The notes below the pieces were generated by a model. That model made no database searches, was not told where the DNA came from, and worked only from the letters and a program-made list of their open reading frames with translations. Position numbers and translations under genes: made by a program. DNA of 64,000 nucleotides from Saururus chinensis (Eukaryota > Streptophyta > Magnoliopsida > Piperales > Saururaceae). The stretch is from assembly GCA_035235625.1 (NCBI GenBank), contig CP141141.1, positions 42,307,719 to 42,371,718 of the forward strand, read 5' to 3'. Every line of letters begins with the position of its first letter. Position 1 is the stretch's first letter. Of this stretch, positions 34,931 through 48,115 are shown piece after piece.

Positions 34931-35880
34931 CATGACCAAAAGTTTGTCAAACTTGAGCATTAATAAAATGATTTAGAGGAACCCTATATTCTTCTCTTTA
35001 TCTTTCTGCATGTCATACTCCCTCTCGCTGTCGGAGTTGGAAGGTTGTGGAGACTCGGAGAGAAACATACATGTTGGATTCAGAGCCCTTGGTGAAGGAA
35101 GAAGTTTTACAGTTCATTCAGAGAAAGAGAAAGGGAAAGGGAAGTGTTTTCACACTTGATGCTCATTTATCTTCATTCATTTTCAAAATTAATAGCACTC
35201 AATATTAACATACATTAGCGCATGTATCTTAAAAATAAATATTTTATATACATTTATTTTCGGACTCATTGTCAAAACAAAATATAAAAAACGCTTCTTA
35301 GATAAAGATGCCTACATGCTATAACACTTTAAGAGTTGTCGGTCACCAACCTGAGGGCCCCGAAATGGGAACAGCGAAAACAATCTCATCCCTTCCTTTT
35401 GAGCCTCTTCAAATTTCTTCGCGTGAAAAGTGCTGTCACGCTCAGGTCGGTACTCGGAACTTTGTCCCATTTTATTTTTACGCCGGCCCGGCCCAGCCCA
35501 GCCCAGCCCCGATAAGGCAAAGTTCCCCCGGGCCTCGGCTGGCATTCCCCTATGGCGGGACCCAGAGATGACATGGCCCATTCGGAGCAGTGGGCTCCAA
35601 ATCGTCAGCAAAAATGGTCTCGTCAGTCGTCATAGTGTGCCGCTACAGTCTCGTCCAACAACCGCCTCCGTCCTTCTCCTCGCTCACGCGGATCCGATGA
35701 TGGACGGACGGCTGAAGATCATCCACGTGGAAAACGCCTCCCCGCCTCTGCCGGTGGCCGGTCCGGAATCTGGAGGTGGCGAAGAAATCACGCATCCCCA
35801 CCCCACACATAGTGTGTGTTGTCCAGGCTGATGGTCCATCCAATTCCAATCCGCATATTCCTTCCCCCCTTCCCACTGCC
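34931..35880. repeat. Q4: uninterrupted Q repeat
   Basis: The most complete Q copy. It contains the intact target sites of the 3.5 kb LTR (TCATACTCCCTC), hAT element 1 (GCTGTCACGCTC) and hAT element 2 (GAAATCACGCATCC). It lacks the long TA microsatellite seen in Q1 and Q2. Confidence 0.85.
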
Positions 35881-37300
35881 GCCTTTTTATGTTCTTTCTT
35901 ATGGCCTTGCAAAGTGCAAACCATCCAATTTTTATTACATTAGAGTCCTTTTAGATTTACCTATTTGCATAACCCAGGCCCTTAGCTCGTATTTGGAAAT
36001 TACAGGATCATCTTTACTTTTCAAACAAGGGATTGCTTTCCACCCTGCCACTGCCCAGTGAATGGCCTTCTTGTCTTTGTGTTGACAATTCTGTCAACTA
36101 AATGGTGCCGTGCTCCTCCACTTCAATACCAGCTTTGATATATTCTTCCTCCTGCCTTCAATTCAACTAAAGTAGCATTGAACGCAAGGGTAGAAAAACA
36201 GTAGAGCATTTAAGATGGTAAGAGACGATATAGCGCGAGATAGTGGTTATACGGCCTAATCTCCATTATTTTGGTGGGTTGATAATGAAAGGGAAAAGCT
36301 CTAGCTTGCCACAGCAGCTCACTATCCTTGACAATTATAGTCTCAATCAGCTGGTTAAACATTCTCTCAAATTAATAAATATTTGTAAATTTTAGATTCC
36401 TCACACCGTATTTAATGCGAGTCGTTACTCGTTAATCAGCCAACACCATATGTTAAAATGCATAAATATGCAAGCAACATACAATTTTTTGTGAGGGCTC
36501 CACAGCCTAGCTATTTGAGTTCTAAACTGCCTGAATTTTCAACATAATGTTACTTCATTTTAGTCGTTAAAATTCACTGGCAATTATTCTTTTTTAACAA
36601 GAGCAAAATCAAATGAATCTCATATACCCTTAAAATTATAAAATTATGTACCTCCTAATCATACAGGGTTGGTGATTAAAATGATTAAACTAAGCAATAT
36701 AAAAATTTAGATTATCCCATATGGTTATAATTTTAATTATTATTTTTAAAATATAATAGATTTAATTTATTTAAATAAATTAAATATGACACTTAATATA
36801 ATATAAAACAAAAGGAGTTCATATTTACATCAACCCCTTTATTTTTCTGTTAATAAATATTATAGGCAAACTTTAAGCTGATACCAACGTCACCAACAAG
36901 GACCAAGCGCAGAGATTGAATATAGACCAAATTCTTTCATCTTTTTTTAATAGAACAATTCAGACCACATTAAGTGCCTAAAACTTATGAGTATCATACT
37001 ATTGAGTATGGGCTCCACATTCATTGGGACATATAACAGCAATGTTCTCCTGCTTACCTAGTCAATTACAGTACTAAAACACTGTGCATATAGACCAATG
37101 TATGACCAAGAAGGAAGGGCTTACTGAAAACTTGTAAAAAGCATCAAGGGCAACCGCAGCAATTTCCAAACCACAAGGGTGCAACTTGCAATCTACGCTA
37201 ACATATACAGATGCTAAAGCTAAATTTTGCTGAGTAAAACAGACAGTAAACACCCACCCAAATCCCGAAACCACCCCATAAATGCAATTTTAACACATTC
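35881..37300. other. Unique region upstream of the UBP gene
   Basis: AT-rich, with no gene or bounded element recognised. It should contain the promoter of the UBP gene, but no TATA box could be assigned. Confidence 0.4.
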
Positions 37301-37457
37301 AATTGTCATTTTCTTTTCCTCCCCCACACAAAATTCCTGTCCTATTTTCTGAGTCAGAAGAGACGCACAAAGGCCGAAGCCCCCCCTCCCATTCTCCATC
37401 TCCCCCGGATTCCCCTCCTGGCTAACCCCCATCTCCTCAAAATTTCCGCCTCCGACG

Positions 37458-37491
37458 ACCGCCGCCGCCGCCACCGCCACCGCCACCGCCA
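37458..37491. repeat. CCG/CCACCG trinucleotide repeat in the UBP 5' UTR
   Basis: GCC GCC GCC then CAC CGC units, about 180-215 bp before the UBP start codon, in the likely 5' leader. Confidence 0.85.
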
Positions 37492-37673
37492 TCATCGTCG
37501 TCTTATTCGTCGCCATCGGCACAGTACCCATCATCACAGGCTTCATCATGGGCGAGCCGGATTGGGGGGCGAGCAGCCGCGCGACCTTCTGAGCCGACGC
37601 CGGATCTATGCGTCCCCGCGCCGCCGGGATTTTCGAGATTCGCGGCACTGGATGCGCCTGGGGGGTCGGATAG

Positions 37674-40600
37674 ATGCCCCGCTACTTCGTTGGGGACCTC
37701 CTCCTGGGGCTCCCCGGCCCGGACGCCCAACTCCTCCTCCTCTGCTTCTTCGTTCTCTTCGCTGCTCCGGCTGTGGGTTTCGCGGTCCGCCGCAAGTGGA
37801 GGATCGCGGCCGCCCGCCAGGAGGAGGTATTGCGCCTCGCCGCCTTTGCCGCCGAGGAGGCCGCCCGGGCAGAGCAGGAGGCTGCCTACGAGTACTACGC
37901 AGTGTCCACTGTGGCCGCCGCGGTCACCGCTGTGTCGAAGCACCAGTGCGCCGTCTGCTTATGCCCCACCACCACTAGGTGCGCCCGCTGCAAGGCGGTT
38001 CGTTACTGGTAAGTAACTTGCTGAGAAAAAAAGATTCCACTTTTCTGAAATGTTTTTTATTATGTTTTCCCGTTGATTTGTGATCGTAATTTCATCCTTA
38101 TTTTTCTTTCGAATTAGCATTTTTGTTGAAGAGAGAGCTAACAAATTTAGTTTTTTACAAATGTTATGGATGTTGAATTCCGGGGGGGAGGGGGCGGGGG
38201 TGATTTTATGAACCTTTCTGAGTTGGATAGAACTTTGTAGTTTAATGTAGAGGGGATTTTTTTCCTTCAATCAGGCTATATTAAACCAGAGAAAAAGCCA
38301 AATTTTATTAAGTAGATGCATTGCTTTTGAAAAGCTTTTGCACAAAAATTAGGTGAAACGATGGACGTTGAAACATCTTGTACAGCGTATTGAGTCCGTA
38401 TGGTTGAAGATCAATCTGTTCAGATTGATCGAAGCATACCATTTGATAGAGAAGTGAGAATAATTTACAAGGAATTGTTTTGGAAGTAATTCAACAACAT
38501 TATGTTAACATTTCATGTGTTATTGGACATTCACAATGTCATACGAACTGGTCTGATAGAGAATATTTCTAGAAAGTGCATGAACCAGAAAAATATGCAT
38601 GGTTTGATTAATTTGTCTTACTGCGGGAATAAACTAAGATGTCTCATGATGGGCGTGGTTTGAGTTCTTTACTGTTCCATATTCTAATTGAAGGTATCTT
38701 TTTGCATCTTTACTGTTGTCACCCTTAATGAATACTTCAGCTGGAAGTTGTGGCAAAATTTTGAAGTGCACAATTTTCTAGGAAAAATATCTTAGAGTTT
38801 CTCTCATCATCTGCATCAACCATTTTCCTTCTGAAATAGATGCAATATTTATTCTGCTGTTTTCGTTATTGCATTGAGATAGTGAGGTTCTGAGAAGCAG
38901 ATATTTGCGTATTGGTAAATTCTGCTTACTAGATGGTCCAAGCTCCTCTTTAATATAAAGAAAAAAGAAAATTTTATAGCAGTAGTGTAGCATGCTTTAA
39001 CCTTTTAAGTTAGACCTCAGACAAAGCAAAGACTCCTTTGAGATTTGCTATCTACAAATTTTGTATTGCTGCAAGGTCTCTGAATTTGAAAACCTAATGA
39101 CTAAAGGGAATGAGATGTGTGAGCAAACAAGTCTTGAGATCAATGGATAAAAAGCTTTTATCATGGTGAAGAACGCTTCCCTACTTTGGTTAAGAGAATT
39201 TTTGATTAATATAGGTGGGCTAGTTTTATTTCTCAGGATTTTTACAATTAAAGAATTGCCTGTACATGTTGCTTCTGAATTTCATTAAAATGATTTGCTT
39301 TCTTTTTCTTTTCCAAATGATGAAATTTATGCTGAGAAGCCAAGCATAATGCACCACTGTAGTTTCAATGTTTGCTGCAAAACTTAGTAATGTGGTGTTT
39401 GCAGCTCTGGTAAGTGTCAAATTATTCATTGGAGGCAAGGTCATAAAGATGAATGTCATCCTCCTGCTACCCCTGTTAAGTATACGGATCTTGGAGGTGA
39501 TTCTGGTAAAAGACCAGAATCATCACATGCAGAAGAATTTGGACGAGAAGACAAGAGCATAAAAGTGGAAGGTGCATCTTATGATAAATTATTGGAGAAA
39601 TCTGTGGAGAATTCCACTTCATCTAGCCATATGGCTGAAGTCTCTACTGGCAAAAAGGAACCTGAAGTTAAAGACAGATCTTCCGTGGACTTTAATGAAA
39701 GCAACAGATCCACTGTCTCCCCATCCCCTAGCTGCTCTACATCAAGACCATTCAGTGAACGTGAGGCTAAAGCTTCTGTCAAATCTGCTGGTGCAGAGAT
39801 TTTAAAAACGGATGGATTATCTACCAACGATTTAGCCTGTGATGCTAAACATATAAGAGTAGCCAAATCTGCTGCCTTAGAGTCTTCTTCTGCACCCTCT
39901 CCTGTGAATACTAGCCTCCCTTCTAGGAAGCTTAAGCAAAAGACGGCTTCTTGTAGCAGTGATGGCTTTGCAGGTTCACGAGTAAATAAATCTGATAATT
40001 GTGTAAATGTGGAACCATCTGTTGCGTCATTAGATTCATCAGGAATCCAGGTGGTCGACGGGAATTCTTCTTCTGATCCTGATAGTGATTCTATTTTAAA
40101 ATTTTCATTTAATTTGTCGGCACAGACAGTTCCATCTGCTGAATGTGTGTCTGCTGACATGCATAAGCAAAGTACCACAAAAGAAGTGGCAGCTGGTGGG
40201 ATCAATTCCGACCAAGAAAGTGATAAAGTTGCTATGGATAAAGGTCCACAATTATCAGGATCTGGAAGGTCATCCTCTATGTCCAAAGAAAGAGGAAATG
40301 AAGAAAGGACCCCCAAGTATAGGGAACAAAGATCTGTATCTCTCAATGCTTCGAATGATATGCAATCTTCTATGGTTGGAAGACATTCTTCTTCAAGTGA
40401 TGCATCCTTGAAGGATAGCAGTGTTCGCTCAGGATTGAATAGTCCCTTTGAGACAACGGCTTCTTCTCTTACTGGGAATAATGCATTGAAGACTTCCATG
40501 TGGAAAGTTGTTCAGCAATTGAAATCACCAAAGCTGTCGAAACAGTTTCATCCATTAGGGCCAGCAAATGAGATCTCAGGCAAATATGTTTACAAGGTAT

Positions 40601-43600
40601 TTGCTCTCTCTCTCTCTCTCATGTATATACACACTTGTGCTTGTGGCATAAGATAGGTATGAGTGGAAGAATTTGGTCCATTGCAGAGTGTTGGTGCCTG
40701 GAAATGTGAAGTGCACGGGTTATATTTTTTGTAATATGTACTCGAATATGTTGTTTTACATAATGTAAACACTGGAATATGATATTTCACGTTATGTAAA
40801 CAGTGGCAGATTTATAGTAAACGGTTAATTAAGTTCCTGTTTTTTGTATCTCATTTGATAATGCATAAAAGGATTGGCTATGGGGCTCCGCCATGTCATG
40901 GGCAATTGTAATTCTCATCTAGAGGAGCCACCCAATATATTCATTTAAAACTCTTGTTTTGACATTGACTTTTACTTTTCAGATGTTGTTTCCGTATGAT
41001 CTTTTTAGCAAGCTATACCAAGAAAAGGTGGAACTAGTACCATGTGGTCTCAACAACTGTCAAAACAGGTAAAATTTTCCATTCATTAACATGTTATGTG
41101 ACTACATCTGATTGAAACTTTGCACTTTCAGAGAGTTTTTAAGCTCTCTCTCTCTCCCCCCCTCTCTCCCTCCTCCCCCCCTCCCTCCCTCTCTCTCTCT
41201 CTCTCTCTCTCCTAACCTGTTCTTTTTTTCCGTATTTTTGTATAAAACTATCTGTATGTTTTAATTTATCTTGTGTTTTCTTTTTTTGATTACTGCAGCT
41301 GTTTTGCCAATGTTGTGCTCCAGTGCCTCACATTCACTCGGCCTCTTGCTGCCTTTTTTCTTCGAAGGCTACATTCCAAAACGTGTATGTCTCTTATCTT
41401 TTCCTTCTTTCAGATCATTCATGGTACTTAATTTTTGTATTATTTGGAAAGTCAATTGACACACCCGGCTGTTTTATATTGAGTAGAAATGTTTGCAAGT
41501 GTTAGGGGCATTCCTTAGTTATGACTGCTACTGCTAGTGTAATTTGGGGTGAACCAGGAAATCACCAAGCAGCTAGTCCTTTTTTCTGGTCTGGAGAGAG
41601 GGGGGGCATCTTTGTATACATATACAAAAAGAAAAACTGAATTTTCATGGACCCTGCTTTAAGCCTGTAACTCCTATAAACATTGCGCTAAGGCCATTTC
41701 CCTTTTCCCCAAATGCCCCTGGTTATAGTATTCTGCTACCAATTCTGACGTTATATTGATTAATATATTAAAATATCTTGGCTTGTGATTTGACCCTTTT
41801 GAGTTTCACCATTCTCAGGTGCAAAGAAAGATTGGTGTTTTACTTGTGAGTTTGAGAGTCTTGTTTTGAAGGTAAAGGAAGGAAAATCTCCTATATCCCC
41901 GAGTGAAATACTCTCCCACATCAATCTCGGACATGGAAAAGAAGAAGATGCACATGAATTTTTAAGGTTGCCACTGCTTATTTTTACATAGTTCTACTTT
42001 GTTGGTTTATTTTGTTGGCAGTGGGTTATACCTGACTAACAACCATGTTGACAGGTATGCTATTGATGCAATGCAATCTGTGTACCTAACGGAGGCTGGT
42101 GTCAATGTGACATGTCCACTGGTAGAGGATACTAGTTTTATTCAACTGATTTTCGGAGGTTATCTCAAATCTAAGGTACTTAGGTGCTTCTGGAGAAATC
42201 ATCTTTTCATCATTGGCCATTATATTTGAGGTTTAAAACATTTACGTAACTCAGGAAAAGACTTTATCACAGTTTATACCCTATTACTAGAAGTATGTTT
42301 TCTGGGTGTTCCTTTTGAATAAACTATGGGATAGATATGTGAATCTGTGATGCTCATAAACTGTAGATTAAATGCATGAAGTGCCGAGGGAAATCTGAAA
42401 TGAGTGAAAGAATGTTGGACCTTACTGTGGAGATACAAGGTGATGTGGGAACTCTTGAAGATGCACTCAGACGATTTACTATGACTGAAATCTTGGATGG
42501 AGAAAATAAATATCGATGTGGCAGGTAAAGTGGGTACTTTAATGATGGTCTACGTTTAAGGCCTGTGATTTTGGTTGAAAATTTGCATCTGTTTGCTCTA
42601 AAATACAAGTGTCTTAACTCATACTGGTTAAGCTTTTCAACGATTAGAAAATGACAGAAGATTTAAGTTACCTTTATTGAATAAGATCAATTGATCATGA
42701 ATAGGGGGAAAATATTCTAAAATTGCATGGCAGGTGTAGTTTCCTATCATGCAATTGTCTAAAAAGCGAATGCTGCCATCAGCTTTTAGTACATATTATT
42801 TGTATGCATGAGCTTATTCAGTATTGGATTTTCTGTTTCTACCTCTTGAATAGTTTTGTGTGTTTTTGTTCTTAATGGATCAGATGCAAATCCTATGAAA
42901 GGGCAAAAAAGAAGCTGACGATATTGGAAGCTCCAAATATCCTTACTATTGCCTTAAAGCGCTTTCAGGTGCTTATAAACCCTTGATTTTCTCATTTATG
43001 CCTCCTGTGATCAGTTGTGTTTCTAATTCATTTTAGCTGTGCTTTTTACAGTCTGGAAAATTCGGCAAACTCAACAAATTGGTTACATTTCCTGAGAACC
43101 TCGATTTGGCTCCATACATGAGTCCGTCAACTGACAAGTCCCCTTTTTATAGTCTCTATGGAGTTATTGTGCATTTGGATATCATGAATGCGGCATTTTC
43201 TGGTCACTATGTGTGTTATGTGAAGAGCAGTCAAGGGAAATGGTACAAGGCTGATGACAGCATGGTATTTTATTTATTCTTTCTCCCTGATGTATATTGC
43301 TTTTTTATTTATCTTTGCATTTTGGATATCATTATTTTGTGTTATTGTTAATGATGGTAATTAATGATGATGATGGCCTGTTCTTTTTTATAGTTTTATA
43401 TTGCTAGTTCTGGTTACACATGCCTATGATGTATCTCATGAAGGTCCATGCCTAGTGGGTTTGTGTATAATCCTTTTTCTTTTGGAATGGTGTGAAATTA
43501 CTAATGTCTGTAAAGAAATTGGAACTAGTCAAGCATCTGATTATGTGCAGATTGGGTACTTTAATGATGATGAAGTGCTAGATTTTTATATGGTTGCATC

Positions 43601-44692
43601 CATCTCTGAAAATTCTTTTTTGCTATGATTTTGATTAAAATATCCCTTGTTTCCAAAGATTGAGGACATGTGAAGTTTCTTTTGGACTCTCAACTATAAT
43701 TAGGTTCACTTAATATAGATTATGTGTTGCATTATAATAATGATCACAATTATACATGAAGTTCCCATGAAATGCAGCAGTTAGTCTCCTTTTCTGATGT
43801 GAACTGTGTATTTTGGCCATTTAGGTAAAGCCTGTGGAACTGGATAGGGTTTTATCAAAAGGTGCTTACTTGCTTCTTTATGCGAGGTAAGCCACTAGGT
43901 TCTCTCTTTCTTGATTAAAATATTCATTCCATTGCAGATTCACTATATTAATACTCATACTTAAAAAACAGGTGCTCCCCTCGGGCCCCAAGTTCACTCA
44001 AGAGTTCAATGTCCCATGTCTCTAATGGCAAGATTAGTCAGGATTTTGAAGCAATACCTTTGAGCAATGACGAAAGGAGATCCAAGGGAAGAACCATCCG
44101 CTTCCCTTCAAGTGTTCACAGTTCTGAGGAAAACCGCCAGTGGATGAATCTGGAAGATCCAGCTAATTTGGATTCCACGGGTTTCTTCCCTATGCACCAA
44201 ATCCCAAAAGTGGATTCATCCAGTGACAACTCTTCGCTGTTTAGTTGTTCGGATGAAGGTTCCTACAGCACTGATAGCACAAGGGATTCTACCAGCAATG
44301 ATGATATCTCGGAGTACATATTTGGAGATTCAGGTCGAAATAGTTGGAACAGCCCTGTCAGAGTTTGGGATGAATCAGATGGCTGTTCTGTATCGCCCTT
44401 GTACTCTAGACGATCTCCTCTGTCTGTCTCTAGCAGAACTTCTAATGATGGATATTCTACTTCAGATTTGTATTCCGAGAGAAGAGGAGAGACTTGGATG
44501 GAAAAGGGGAAGCCGCCCCCCTTGTATCACAAAATTAAAGACAGTAGCAATTTAACTAACAGTACTAATAGCAGTCGTAGTAGTAGTAGTGACACTGACT
44601 GGGAAAAAAATATAGGATGTATTAACCCATGCGAAGTGAAGTCTAGTGTAACTTTGAGGAGACCAAGAGATAGAACCCAAACATACTATTGA
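37674..44692 (+). CDS. UBP15: Ubiquitin-specific protease with MYND finger (UBP15-19 clade), 11 exons
   Basis: Exons: 37674-38008, 39405-40596, 40983-41068, 41299-41384, 41819-41966, 42055-42175, 42367-42524, 42884-42968, 43052-43264, 43825-43886 and 43972-44692. All are GT-AG, in phase, and give 3207 nt or 1068 aa. A hydrophobic N-terminal segment (about 17-36) may anchor the enzyme. A MYND zinc finger follows (C92, C95, C103, C106, C112, C116, H125, C129). A long Ser-rich linker is encoded mostly by exon 2. The USP domain runs from about 530 to 829, with Cys box GLNNCQNSCFAN (catalytic C539), zinc ligands C659/C662/C707/C710, His box [12 protein letters not shown] (H789) and ADDS. It removes ubiquitin from substrates. 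UBP15 in Arabidopsis promotes cell proliferation and organ size downstream of DA1; the clade is certain, the exact orthologue less so. Gln536 replaces the Gly usual in the Cys box. The C-terminal tail is Ser-rich and disordered. Confidence 0.92.
41142..41212. repeat. CT-rich microsatellite in UBP intron 3
   Basis: CTCTCT and CCCTCC runs between exons 3 and 4. A shorter CT run follows the exon 2 donor near 40603-40620. Confidence 0.9.
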
Positions 44693-44712
44693 ATGAGGTT
44701 TGTGTTCAGGCA

Positions 44713-44718
44713 AATAAA
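44713..44718 (+). terminator. Candidate polyadenylation signal of the UBP gene
   Basis: AATAAA 21 nt after the stop codon. A more distal signal is possible, since plant signals are variable and this one would leave a very short 3' UTR. Confidence 0.35.
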
Positions 44719-47700
44719 TTGTATAATTCCTTGAGATGTAATTTTTGCTGTTCCAGTAAGGGGAGGAATATGTACCAACTTTCAATCTGGTCATTTTTGT
44801 GTTTATAAATAGTATCTCATATATCAATGTATATATCTTCTTCAAAGACTTCAATGTGTTTGCCCATATGTTGCTCCCGGCAAATTATTGCTTGAAACAT
44901 GTTTTTGCTCAGTTTTGTTCACACGTCATTTTCTACTTCTATCATTTTTACACTATTTTGTTATTTTTATCTCTAAAATTGAACATCTTATAGAAACATC
45001 AAGCGTGCCAACAAAGTTGATATATATTTTTCTTGTGGGGCCAACAAATATCTTACATTGGTGTAATGCTATTGAGATTTTTTTTACGAGAAATGCTATT
45101 AGGAATTGGCTGGCATAATTTGAGTCCCGTTAGTGTGTACCCAAGTTATGTGGGCCTTTGGATTTCAATCCGATGCCAGTTTTCTTGCTCGATCGGATCT
45201 TGGTCGGGCGGCTCTCAGCATAAGTTCGGTCTCATACAAAACTTTTTACCTTTTTGCTTTTGCTATATTTAAACCTTTGGGAGTGCTTAGGGATGCCTCA
45301 TATTTCGCCATAAGTAGGCAACTTTTGTGGGGAGGGCAATTGTCCGATCATGTGAAGAAAATGTCGGTGCAAATGGTGTCAGGACTAACAAGGTAAGAGC
45401 ATCTTGGTTTTGCAGGGAAAGAGACGAAGTGGTCTTGTGTCAAAGCCTCAAAACAAGTAGGGTCTCAGTTTCGGACCTCATGCAATAGGCGTGCACTTGA
45501 CCAGGTTAATTTAACCAGGATGTCCTTTTTTATTTTTCCGCAATTGAAGGCCACTTTCGTGGCTATTCATCACAAAATAAACGAGTCATAATTTAAGTAA
45601 AATATTCTTCACACGTGCTTTACGCGTCAATGTCCTTAACACGAGTAGATTAAGTACTTAAAAAATCTTCGAAAAACAAGTTAAGAAAGCAAGGGAGTGT
45701 GCTTGTGGGCGAAGAATTGGTATTAGAAAGATAACCGATCGGCTTGTCAATGTAGGATCCCATGTCACTGTATGAACAGTAAGTATGGATGTGAATTTAA
45801 CAGAATTCCAATGTTCCTCGTAAGATTACTCCCAATTCCAATGTTCGTTCGTCTCATAAAATTGACTCCCAATTCCAATGTAGGATCCCATGTCACTGTT
45901 ATGTGTTGTCTTTCGAAACTATAAATCAAATGGTTACGTTGAAGCCATGGACTGGAATTGCTGAGACTACACAGGCCACTTGTATAAGTTTGTAGACCTT
46001 GAACGTAGAAAACCTAAGGAATGAGTGGTCCTCAAGACTATTGTAATCGGCGCAAGTAGTTGTTTACCTCATCCAAAGGTTTTGATACGTGGAAATGGAT
46101 TTAGAGAGCAAGTGGATTTTGACATTGACGGGATTGAAGACAAAGAAATCTTGGGCCAGCGGTCTGCATCCTCGACAGCCACTGTATTTTGACTAAATTT
46201 TGCATTTATTGATGCCAGAGAAGGTATGGAAAGAGAAAAGAGTCGGCCTCCCCCTTCCCTTCTCTTCCAAAGTTGTTATCCTACCCACCGCGTTTGAAAA
46301 GCGTGAACAAGGAAAATCGGAGTTTGGTGGCTTCATATGCCTCTCTTTACGTCGACAATCTACAATAACAAAGCCATGTCTAATATATGTATTGATCAGA
46401 CTGTGTGAGTCATCGCTGCAAGTTTTTAGACCGATAAACTAAGACAATTGAAGTTTTGGTCAATGGAACATGCACTTCTACGGACCAGACGCATAAATGA
46501 AAGAAATTCCTCGTTCCTCACCACACAAACAACATGCAATTTGAGGGAAACGGCTAGGCCACTTGGGCATGCATGAGACGAGTGCCGTGCTGCTAAATAT
46601 ATGGTTGTAAGCAGGACTTGACTTTAGGGCCACCACCAAGTTAACTTGGATCGTTGTTTTGGAACCGACATGCGATTGATACACTCGACAAGTCTCGTTT
46701 TCAAAAGGGAAAAACAAGTGCATGCAGCTCAGCAAATGATTACAGGGTTTCTCGAGTCTCTCTACACAACCACTCCAACTAATACACAACCAAATCCCCT
46801 TCTCAAACAATCAACAAAAACAAGAAGAAGAGGAAAAAATTTGAAGACGGGTGGAGGGGCAGTTCTACACACTTTTCAGCCACCCCCCGCCCCCCATGAA
46901 TGATTTTGTACCCCACGTGAGGAAAAAACAGCCCCAAGCATAGCGTGCAGGATCGCTAAACACGCTCACGCCCTGTTTGGTTCTGAATCAGCCGTGATCC
47001 AGCAACAAATCTTCCCGTCAAAGGTTGTGGGCGATTTCACTTAAAGCCAAAGTGAAAACGAGCGAGACAGAAAGATAGGACATGACTTGGACATGAGGAC
47101 ATCAGTGGTCACTGTCCAAATTTGGCAGGAGCCGGATACTGAAACAGGACATTGTTCATTCAGCTCACCTCCCCCTAGATTTGAAACTTTGTAAAGCAAC
47201 ATGTTGGCCCCAATACCGGCTGAAATTGGCACTAAGGGGGCGTGGGGGACCCACTGGCACTTGCTGATATTTGGTCTGTGCTGTCTGGCTAATTGGGCCA
47301 TGTGAGCTTGGAGTGAGCGTCTCGCACTTCAACTTGTCAGCCCACTTGCATGCTCTGCTGTATCTGTATGTAGATTGTAGACTGTAGAGAGAAGAGCGTC
47401 TCTTACTCTCTTTATCCACACTTGCATTCGTTTGGTCAACACTGACTCTGCGGACGGAACGAGGACTTTGTCCCACGTATCGACTGACCCAACTACCATC
47501 ACTAACCCCCCAACTGGACCGCTTGTTCTCCATGCTCCAAATCCATATTTACGCCAACCCAGCCAGCCCATTTCGGTTCATGCTAAATTTTATCTCCCCC
47601 TCTACTTGGCAAGAAGTAAAAAGCACCTACTTAATTACTCAATAAGCCTTCTCCAAATAAAGTAGACGAGTTGAATTTTACCACAAAGACTCTACCTACC

Positions 47701-48005
47701 TATTGACATGGAAGTTACAAGATTTACAAAGTCACAATAGGGTTGGCAACACATCAAGTATACACCAACCCAAAATTCAGATCAGATTAACCAAACCCTA
47801 AAACGTGTTAAATGTCGGGTCGGTCCAGTTAGGTAGGTGTTGACTCCGAAACAAAATTTCCGGTCCAGTTTCCCGTTCCGTCCGCTCACGAAAAGAAGAT
47901 GGGTCCCGCGCCTTGTGATAGGTAGGGGGTGCGCACTTCACACCCCGCGTGTACACCTCCGAGTTTCTGCAGCAGCCAGACAGACCCCCGAGTTGTATAT
48001 ATTTA
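44719..48005. other. Intergenic region between UBP and AHL genes
   Basis: No additional gene was supported. Open frames of 70-120 codons occur on both strands near 46.5, 47.3 and 47.9 kb, but they overlap one another and show no recognisable family. The last 1 kb is less AT-rich and is the likely AHL promoter. Confidence 0.45.
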
Positions 48006-48006
48006 C

Positions 48007-48012
48007 TATAAA
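48007..48012 (+). promoter_or_regulatory. TATA box of the AHL gene
   Basis: CTATAAAG about 105 bp before the ATG at 48116. It predicts a 5' UTR of about 75 nt containing CT-rich sequence, common in plant core promoters. Confidence 0.65.
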
Positions 48013-48115
48013 GCCGCATTTCTTATTTCTTATTTATTTCCCTGCCCCCCCTCACTCTCTCCTTTGGTTTGTTTCTGTTTGAGTCTCGAGAGCGCTCGGC
48101 TTGTGTGTTGGGACG

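Noticed and set aside
39579..40499. 306-codon minus-strand frame
   Set aside because: Antisense shadow of UBP exon 2. The plus strand has correct splice junctions and domain motifs.
48101..48115. Extension of the AHL frame upstream of the ATG run
   Set aside because: It has no ATG (only TTG). The first of the Met codons at 48116 is the natural start.
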